From contig JACOUJ010000189.1 in the NCBI GenBank assembly GCA_016177865.1, positions 1-5,960 on the forward strand: 5,960 nucleotides of DNA, written 5' to 3'. Positions within the stretch are counted from its first letter, which is position 1; every line of letters begins with the position of its first letter. Below the pieces are notes generated by a model. That model had not been told where the DNA came from, did no database searches, and saw only the letters and a list, made by a program, of their open reading frames with translations. The position numbers and the translations under genes are program-made. This document shows, one piece after another, positions 1 through 4,828 of the stretch. The stretch comes from Candidatus Rokuibacteriota bacterium. GTDB taxonomy: Bacteria; Methylomirabilota; Methylomirabilia; Rokubacteriales; JACOUJ01.

Positions 1-2306
1 CGGAGATCGCTCAGGTTCACCATTCCGGAGATCACTCGAGCCGGAGAGCGCACGGCGCGAAGCGACACGCCGTACAGACTCACGACGTCGGCCGTCATCT
101 CGCCCGACTCTCCTCTTGTCATGCCCGCTTCTCCTTTGACGGGCAGTTCCGCCCGGAGATTCTGGACCGTGAGGGACCCTTGGAGAAACTCCCCTCGGAT
201 GATGCGGAGAGTCAGTTCCCCCTCGTGCCCAACGGGCTCTTGGGCGGAGGGCTTCCAGAGGCGAAAGCGGGCATTCGCGCTCCCCTCCAAGCGTTGGCTC
301 AAATCCGACAGATGTCCCTGGATCAGAGAGAGGTCAGGGAGTTCCACCGCGAGGGCCACGCCCAGAAACGGCCGACCCGGGCGGGGCGCCCAGGGACGCG
401 CCGTGAGCCGGAGGAGCGGGCGTCGAGCCTCGTTGAAGACTTCGATCAGCCCGTCTGAAATCTCGCCCGGCCCCGGATTTCTCTCAAGCGCTGCACGGAG
501 GCTGACGCGTCCCGAGATCTGGGCCAGTTCCCCTCGAAGCCCGGCGAGTCCCCGGACGCCCGCGATGGAGAACGTCCCGGTCACGCTCCTGAGTGGCTCT
601 CTTCCGGCGGACGCCGCTCCGAGATTCGCCTTCACATTGAAGCGCTCGACCTTGAGCGGGGGGCTCCCGCCTGGTCTTCCGTGCTCAACCGGCCCCCCCT
701 CAATGCGGACCGCCGCCTCCCGAAACGGGAAGCTTCCGGGTGAATCGAGAGAGGCCTCCAGAGTTCCTGTAAGGGAGGCGATTCGCATCGGGGAGCGAGA
801 GTCCCATGGAAGATCCTTGAGGCCAGCACCCTCTGCCCACCGAGAAAGGTCCACAGACCGCCCATCAACTCGCGCGGAGATTTTTCGGCCACCTCCCTCG
901 AAGACGACCGCAGCCGTCACTGGGGCCCCCCACAGGTGGCCCGAGAGCGGGCGCGTCTCTCCGGAGAGCAGAGTCCCCATCCTGTCCAGGCGCACGACGT
1001 AGGGGACGCGTGCCCTCTCGATGGTCAGGGGGCCCGCCGCGAGAGAGTCCGCGCGGAGGAGGCCTCGGGCGACGATCGTTCCCGCTCCGGACTCGCGCTC
1101 GAGGGAGAGATCGAGGTCCACGCGCGCACCGCTCACCGGATACCCGGGGGACGCCAGGAGGGCCGGAAGCTTGAAGCGTCCACGCATGCGGGAGAATGGG
1201 ATTGGGTCCGTTCCGTCCATTCGAGCCGAGAGGGTGAGATCCGGGATCTCAATGATGCCTGAGAACCCCGGGGCCGATGGAAGGAGCGCTCGCACGAGAG
1301 ACCCGTCAACTCGATTCTGACGAAATGTGGCCGTCACCTCACGGCGTCGAGAGCCGCTCAGGGTCCCTTCTGCCGTGATGTGGGTGTCAGATCCCGCGTC
1401 CAGGGTCAAGCGCCGGATTTCCAGGCGCTCCCCTTCGGCTCGATAGGTGGCCAAGAGCCCAAGCTGAACAGAGCGTGTCAGGGGCCGATCGCCGATGCTC
1501 AGCGGTCCGGCAGACAGCTGCCCGGCAATCTCCATGGTGGCCGCTCTCGGGAGCCGAAGGGCCGTTTCCGCTGAGAGGCGCGTTTCCGGTGTGGCGCGAA
1601 CGGGACCGAGGCCAGGAAGAAGGATCGGAGCCGGACTTCCTTCCACACCGATCCGCATCAGCAGTGTGTCATCAGCGTGGGTGAGCGATGACGCAATCGA
1701 CAGCGAAACGCTCCCCGAAGCTCCGTTGCCGATCTGGAGGGTGAGCGTCGCCTTGGGCTGGCTCTGCTCTTTTGCGAACTGAAGAGAAAAGGACGTGCGC
1801 TCGCCGCCACGGCGGAGGATGCCATCAGTGGCCTTGAGGGAAAGACCAAAAGGTTCGCTGAGGAACTGCCGGGCGGTCTCCCGAATAGTCACGAGGGTCT
1901 CCGGAGGGATGCCGAGAGGGACCAGAACGGGAGGCACGCCTGGTTCCGAGGACGGGAGGGTCATCGAGAGCCCGATCGCGGTCAAGCTCAACTCCCCCGA
2001 TCGATGGGTCAGAAGGGAGAGAAGCGGACCCTCCACCCTCACTTCCGGGGCGCGGAGGTCAAGGGAGGTCCCCGGGACGGAGACGCCCTTGAGAACGAGT
2101 CTGTCAGGACCTGCCGTGACGACTCGCTCGATGTGGATCTCGAGACCGAGGGCCTCTCGAAGGGTATAGGAGAGAAGTTGGCCAGAGCGCCGCTGATCCG
2201 AAAGGACATAGAGAGCCAAACCGCCGGCCGCCAATCCGACCACGAGCAGAAACGCGATGAGGCATGATGCGACCGGGTGTGAGCGAATCCAACTCCTGAG
2301 GCCCAT
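1..2306 (-). CDS. AsmA/TamB/YdbH-like envelope protein, 3' end missing
   Basis: Reading the minus strand from the ATG at 2306 gives 768 codons without a stop, so the C-terminus lies beyond the left edge. Residues 1-11 are short and basic (MGLRSWIRSHP). Residues about 12-34 are a hydrophobic anchor (CLIAFLLVVGLAAGGLALYVL), and the rest would be periplasmic. The stretch at about 45-85 (EALGLEIHIERV...DRLVLKGVSV) resembles the N-terminal module of AsmA, TamB and YdbH-type proteins. The remainder is a long, cysteine-poor chain of alternating polar and hydrophobic beta strands with repeated 'L.G.L..' and 'G.L.I..' patterns and no enzymatic motif. Proteins of this class form extended beta-grooves thought to move phospholipids between the inner and outer membranes; the role here is inferred from architecture only. 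The start is well fixed: an in-frame TGA at 2322-2324 leaves no other start codon. There is no strong Shine-Dalgarno, only GGGGA. The exact subfamily is uncertain. Confidence 0.8.
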   Translation of the reverse strand, partial: MGLRSWIRSHPVASCLIAFLLVVGLAAGGLALYVLSDQRRSGQLLSYTLREALGLEIHIERVVTAGPDRLVLKGVSVPGTSLDLRAPEVRVEGPLLSLLTHRSGELSLTAIGLSMTLPSSEPGVPPVLVPLGIPPETLVTIRETARQFLSEPFGLSLKATDGILRRGGERTSFSLQFAKEQSQPKATLTLQIGNGASGSVSLSIASSLTHADDTLLMRIGVEGSPAPILLPGLGPVRATPETRLSAETALRLPRAATMEIAGQLSAGPLSIGDRPLTRSVQLGLLATYRAEGERLEIRRLTLDAGSDTHITAEGTLSGSRRREVTATFRQNRVDGSLVRALLPSAPGFSGIIEIPDLTLSARMDGTDPIPFSRMRGRFKLPALLASPGYPVSGARVDLDLSLERESGAGTIVARGLLRADSLAAGPLTIERARVPYVVRLDRMGTLLSGETRPLSGHLWGAPVTAAVVFEGGGRKISARVDGRSVDLSRWAEGAGLKDLPWDSRSPMRIASLTGTLEASLDSPGSFPFREAAVRIEGGPVEHGRPGGSPPLKVERFNVKANLGAASAGREPLRSVTGTFSIAGVRGLAGLRGELAQISGRVSLRAALERNPGPGEISDGLIEVFNEARRPLLRLTARPWAPRPGRPFLGVALAVELPDLSLIQGHLSDLSQRLEGSANARFRLWKPSAQEPVGHEGELTLRIIRGEFLQGSLTVQNLRAELPVKGEAGMTRGESGEMTADVVSLYGVSLRAVRSPARVISGMVNLSDL

Positions 2307-2323
2307 GGGGTCCCCGTGTCTTC

Positions 2324-2353
2324 ATTCTACCGGGAGACGGACGAGGGGAACAA
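2324..2353 (-). promoter_or_regulatory. Probable sigma70-type promoter of the AsmA-like gene
   Basis: On the minus strand a TTGTTC box (2348-2353; three of six matches to TTGACA, all in TTG) is followed after 18 nt by TAGAAT (2324-2329; five of six matches to TATAAT). Transcription would begin near 2317, giving a leader of about 11 nt before the ATG at 2306. Spacing and position fit well, but the -35 box is weak and no experimental support exists. The site means the gene need not be co-transcribed with the rhodanese-MoeB gene upstream. Confidence 0.45.
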
Positions 2354-2426
2354 GGAGACGCCGCCAGGAACCGTCCTAGGGGGGGGATCTTCTTTGAGTG
2401 AACCCGGAGGGAAAAGCCGGAAAATG

Positions 2427-3656
2427 TCACCTGCCCGACTTCTGGGCAGGGACCGCGCAGGGGGCGTCGGCTGAGCCGTTGCCAGGTCTCTCCTCCGGAA
2501 TCGCCCCCCCCCCGTGGATCGAGAGGTCGGTAATCGTGGGGGCCGCGCCGCACAGGGGACAGTTCGGATCACGCTTCAGCCTGACTTCCCGAAAGCGCAT
2601 CTCCAGCGCGTCGTACGTCAGGAGGCGGCCGACGAGCGAACTGCCAATATTCAGGAGGAGCTTGATCGTCTCGGTGGCCTGAACCGCGCCGACTGTGCCT
2701 GGGAGCACGCCCAGGACGCCCGCCTCGCTTCAGGAGGGGACGAGGCCCGCCGGCGGCGGGATGGGATAAAGGCAACGGTAGCAGGGCCCCCGGTCGGGGT
2801 CAAAGATCGTGACCATCCCCTCGAACTGAAAGATCGAGCCGTGGACATTGGGCTTCTTCAGCAGATAGCAGGCGTCATTGACCAGGTAGCGGGTGTCAAA
2901 GTTATCAGACCCATCCACAATCACATCGTAGTTCTGCAGAATTTCGACGATGTTCTCGACCGTGAGACGAACAGGGTACGGGACGATCTTGACGTCAGGG
3001 TTCAGGGCCTCGAGCGTCTCGCGGGCGGAGTCCACCTTGGGCCGCCCGACATCTTGTGTCTTGTGGAGGATCTGGCGCTGGAGGTTTGAGAGGTCCACGC
3101 GGTCTGAGTCAATGATCCCAAGCGTCCCGACCCCTGCGGCTGCGAGATAAAAGGCCGTGGGGGAGCCCAGACCGCCCGCCCCGATGCAGAGGACCTTTGA
3201 TTGGAGGAGCTGTTTCTGCCCGCGCTCTCCGACTTGCGGAAGCATGAAGTGGCGGCTGTAGCGCTCGACCTGTTCAGTGGTCAGGGCGGTTTCCTTGACC
3301 AGGGGGTAATCCAAGGTCTTCCAGCGCTGTAGACCCCCCGCGAGGGAGGTCACGTTCTCGTACCCAAGTTCCTTGAGGGCCGTGGCCGCAAGAAGGGAGC
3401 GCAAACCCGAGAGGCAGTAGAGAACCAGCGGGGTCTCGGGATTGGGCACGGTCTGGGGGATTTTAAACTCCAGGAATCCCCGACTGATCGGGATGGCTGT
3501 GGGGATCAACCCTTCCGCCCGCCACTCATCAGGGTCGCGGACATCGATGAGGAGAAACTCTTCGCGGGCATCAAGCTTTTTCTTGAGATCCTCGCTCGTG
3601 ATCTCCGGAATCTGCTTGCGCGCCGCCGTCAGTAACTCGCGGTAGGATTTCGCCAT
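2427..3656 (-). CDS. moeB: Rhodanese-MoeB/ThiF adenylyltransferase fusion; probable selenoprotein (Sec309)
   Basis: The 409-residue product runs from the ATG at 3656 to the TGA at 2427-2429, reading through one in-frame TGA (2730-2732, residue 309). Residues about 15-120 are a rhodanese domain with the active-site loop CLSGLRS; Cys81 would carry the persulfide. Residues about 125-377 are a MoeB/ThiF E1-like domain with ATP-binding loop GAGGLGS (159-165), DSDRVDLSNLQRQ (183-195), VDGSDN with Asp251, zinc pair C292/C295, and second pair C366/C369. Such enzymes adenylate the C-terminal glycine of a ubiquitin-like sulfur carrier (MoaD, ThiS or similar) so that sulfur can be transferred to it; the fused rhodanese probably supplies the sulfur. 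No carrier gene is in the window, so molybdopterin, thiamin or another pathway cannot be chosen. Residue 309 is the conserved Cys position (PPPAGLVPS-U-SEAGVLG). Stopping at the TGA would leave 308 aa without the second zinc pair. The tail after residue 377 is atypical. No Shine-Dalgarno precedes the ATG. Nonsense mutation or sequencing error is the alternative. Confidence 0.85.
2430..2450 (-). terminator. Perfect 7-bp hairpin abutting the moeB stop codon, possible terminator
   Basis: CCTGCCC (2444-2450 on the minus strand) and GGGCAGG (2430-2436) form a perfect 7-bp stem with a 7-nt loop. The TGA stop follows at once, and only a short UUUU lies a few bases further on (minus strand, 2421-2424). 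Position at the gene end and before the next promoter suggests a transcription end. The lack of a proper U-tract makes it a weak intrinsic terminator, and it could instead stabilise the 3' end. Confidence 0.35.
2504..2513. repeat. Homopolymer of 10 C (10 G on the coding strand)
   Basis: Ten consecutive C on the plus strand read as GGG GGG GGG G in the minus-strand rhodanese-MoeB gene, coding a Gly-Gly-Gly run at residues 382-384 just after the last recognisable family sequence. Such tracts are prone to slippage in replication, transcription and sequencing, so the C-terminal 28 or so residues are the least reliable part of this protein. Confidence 0.9.
2697..2717 (-). promoter_or_regulatory. 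Candidate bacterial SECIS element
   Basis: Counting the U of UGA as nucleotide 1, nucleotides 18-23 (CCUGGG) pair perfectly with 30-35 (CCCAGG) around a six-base loop CGUGCU. G16 can pair with C36, leaving U17 bulged. The loop begins 20 nt after the UGA. Bacterial SECIS elements lie just downstream of the UGA inside the coding region, with a short stem, a G in the first two loop positions (typically followed by U) and, in E. coli fdhF, a bulged U17 that SelB reads. All these features are present here. The hairpin also encodes the conserved GVLGVLPG segment, and GC-rich DNA forms hairpins by chance, so it is supported by position and shape rather than by comparison. Confidence 0.65.
2722..2746 (-). 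other. Stem that would place the UGA in a 13-nt loop
   Basis: GCCUCG (2741-2746 on the minus strand) can pair with CGAGGC (2722-2727), six base pairs, enclosing a 13-nt loop (2728-2740) that holds the UGA. It does not overlap the candidate SECIS core at 2697-2717, so both could fold together. A competing GC-rich hairpin, CCCGCC/GGCGGG at 2746-2760, shares only its last base. This may simply reflect GC content. Confidence 0.3.
2730..2732 (-). other. In-frame TGA, predicted selenocysteine codon (residue 309)
   Basis: The minus-strand codons read CCC TCC TGA AGC GAG GCG GGC, that is P-S-stop-S-E-A-G. MoeB/ThiF/MOCS3 relatives have P-S-C-A/S-E-A/G-G-V-L-G here, so TGA sits exactly where TGC or TGT is expected and no frameshift is needed. 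All conserved family sequence resumes in the same frame on the 3' side. TGA is not generally reassigned in this genome: it terminates the neighbouring glycosyltransferase, and the 768-codon and 377-codon partial genes contain none. Cys-to-Sec alignment is the classic signature of a selenoprotein. The competing reading is a TGC-to-TGA nonsense change or a base-call error. Confidence 0.75.
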
Positions 3657-3662
3657 GAGCGC

Positions 3663-3671
3663 ATAATACCA
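3663..3671 (-). promoter_or_regulatory. Extended -10 promoter of the rhodanese-MoeB gene
   Basis: The minus strand carries TGGTATTAT: a TGn extension followed by TATTAT, five of six matches to TATAAT. No good -35 box is found 16-18 nt upstream, as is usual for extended -10 promoters. The expected start point about 7 nt downstream coincides with the ATG at 3656, which would make the transcript leaderless. That agrees with the absence of a Shine-Dalgarno sequence before this ATG. Confidence 0.45.
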
Positions 3672-3686
3672 CAGGTTCCGATCAAG

Positions 3687-3695
3687 TGCTATACT
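3687..3695 (+). promoter_or_regulatory. Extended -10 promoter of the glycosyltransferase-flippase operon
   Basis: The plus strand carries TGCTATACT, a TGn extension and a five-of-six -10 hexamer (TATACT, 3690-3695), with no convincing -35 box. Transcription would start near 3702, about five bases before the GTG at 3707, so this gene too would have almost no leader. It lies back to back with the promoter at 3663-3671, inside the 50-bp divergent gap. Confidence 0.45.
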
Positions 3696-3706
3696 GCCTA
3701 GGCGCT

Positions 3707-4828
3707 GTGCGTGTGGGGATCGACGCTCGTCTCCTGGGGGATTTGCGGAGCGGCATCGGCCGCTATACGAGCTACCTTGTTGAGGAGTTGGGGGCACTTC
3801 CCGGGCCCGAAGAATTCATTCTCTTCTTGGACCAGCCCCCACGAAACTCGCTGGGGAGCCCGCGATTGGTTCCCTCAGTCATCGAAAACCGTCACCGCCT
3901 CCTCTGGAGCTTTCACTCCCTCCCCCTTCGACTCCGGCGGCTCAAGCTGGACTGCTATCACTCGACCACAGGCTACGAGCTTCCCTTCGTCAAGCGTTCA
4001 CCTTACGTGATCACGGTTCATGACCTGATCCCGCTCCGCTTCCCGGACCTTACCCCCTGGCGATACCGGTCTGCTTTTCGCGTTCTGATGCGGCGCGCCA
4101 TTCGGGTGGCAGACCGGATTATTGCCGTCTCAGAATCCACCCGACGCGATCTGATCGAGCTGCTCCAGGCTCCGCCGGAGCGGATCACGGTTGTGCCCGA
4201 GGCCGCCGATGGCAGATTCCAGCCGCCGCACGATCAGGAGGCCCTGGCTCATGTCCGCCTCCGTTACGCGCTCCCCCGCCGCTTTCTCCTCTTCGTAGGA
4301 CTCCTGGAGCCAAAGAAGAACGTGAGTGGCCTGCTCAAGGCGGTCGCCTGTCTGAGACAACGGGGTCGGTGGCCGTCTGACCTGCGGCTCGTGGTGGTGG
4401 GAGACCAGGGATGGGCTGTGGGCAGCCTGCCTGAGCTCGCCGAAGCCTTGGGCCTCGAGGGGGTCGTGCATTTTCTCGGCTATGTCCCCGACAGTGACCT
4501 TCCCTCGCTGTACGGCGCCGCCGAGGTCTTCGTCTTCCCCTCCCTTCACGAGGGGTTCGGGCTCCCTCTACTTGAGGCCATGGCCTGCGGCACGCCGGTC
4601 GTCGCCTCGGCGCGCGGCGCCCTCCCCGAGGTGGCGGGGGACGCGGCCCTTTTGGTGGAGCCTGATCCGCCCGAGGCGCTGGCCGAGGGGATCTACCGTC
4701 TCATTACTGACGCAGCCCTCCGCGGGGAGTATCGGCAGCGCGGGCTTCAACGGGCGCAGGCCTTTTCCTGGCGGCACACCGCGGAAGCGACCCTGGCTAT
4801 ATATCGCCAAGCCGCAAGGATGGCTTGA
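3707..4828 (+). CDS. GT4-family (GT-B fold) glycosyltransferase
   Basis: The product is 373 residues, the usual length for family 4 enzymes. The N-terminal Rossmann half begins RVGIDARLLGDLRSGIGRY (acceptor side), followed by VHDLIPLRFPDL (104-115) and AVSESTRRDL (140-149). The C-terminal nucleotide-sugar half begins near FLLFVGLLEPKKN (193-205) and continues through LVVVGD and VHFLGYVPDSDLPSLY to the EX7E motif, Glu282 and Glu290 in HEGFGLPLLEAMACGTPVV. It would transfer a sugar from a nucleotide donor to a growing lipid-linked glycan at the cytoplasmic face of the membrane; the sugar and linkage cannot be told. The GTG at 3707 gives the typical start (M)RVGIDAR; GTG at 3686 would lie upstream of or within the promoter, and GTG at 3713 is also possible. 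There is no clear Shine-Dalgarno. The stop overlaps the flippase ATG (TGATG), showing an operon. Confidence 0.92.
   Translation: MRVGIDARLLGDLRSGIGRYTSYLVEELGALPGPEEFILFLDQPPRNSLGSPRLVPSVIENRHRLLWSFHSLPLRLRRLKLDCYHSTTGYELPFVKRSPYVITVHDLIPLRFPDLTPWRYRSAFRVLMRRAIRVADRIIAVSESTRRDLIELLQAPPERITVVPEAADGRFQPPHDQEALAHVRLRYALPRRFLLFVGLLEPKKNVSGLLKAVACLRQRGRWPSDLRLVVVGDQGWAVGSLPELAEALGLEGVVHFLGYVPDSDLPSLYGAAEVFVFPSLHEGFGLPLLEAMACGTPVVASARGALPEVAGDAALLVEPDPPEALAEGIYRLITDAALRGEYRQRGLQRAQAFSWRHTAEATLAIYRQAARMA
4816..4820 (+). promoter_or_regulatory. Ribosome binding site of the flippase gene
   Basis: AAGGA lies seven bases before the ATG at 4828, inside the end of the glycosyltransferase gene. It fixes the flippase start and contrasts with the three promoter-proximal genes of the window, which lack a clear Shine-Dalgarno. 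Confidence 0.75.

Noticed and set aside
121..1002. A 293-codon plus-strand open frame, with others at 936-1262, 1495-1782 and 1795-2169.
   Set aside because: All are antisense to the 768-codon minus-strand frame. Their translations are Arg-, Ser- and Pro-rich with no domain, as expected for shadows in GC-rich DNA.
2379..2386. An 8-G run and nearby CCGG-rich inverted repeats in the gap between the two minus-strand genes.
   Set aside because: The pairings are only about 4 bp and no motif is formed. I see nothing functional beyond the promoter and the hairpin already listed.
2427..2708. A separate small gene starting at an ATG-like codon at 2708.
   Set aside because: It is in the same frame as the upstream rhodanese-MoeB sequence and encodes the C-terminal part of the same domain. 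The apparent start codon falls within conserved family sequence.
2730..2732. TGA read as Trp or Gly through an alternative genetic code.
   Set aside because: TGA terminates the glycosyltransferase at 4826-4828, Trp is written TGG throughout, and the two long partial genes have no internal TGA. The expected residue here is Cys, not Trp or Gly.
2514..3089. A 191-codon plus-strand open frame opposite the adenylyltransferase domain.
   Set aside because: It is antisense to clearly conserved MoeB/ThiF sequence, and its translation has no recognisable motif.
2427..3656. Pseudogene by frameshift or nonsense mutation.
   Set aside because: There is no frameshift. The single stop lies exactly on the conserved Cys codon, all motifs on both sides are intact, and a SECIS-like hairpin follows. 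A nonsense change is kept as the main alternative.
3657..3797. An upstream extension of the rhodanese-MoeB frame to a start at 3797.
   Set aside because: It would overlap the conserved N-terminus of the divergent glycosyltransferase and adds Arg/Pro-rich sequence unlike any rhodanese. The ATG at 3656 gives a normal N-terminus.
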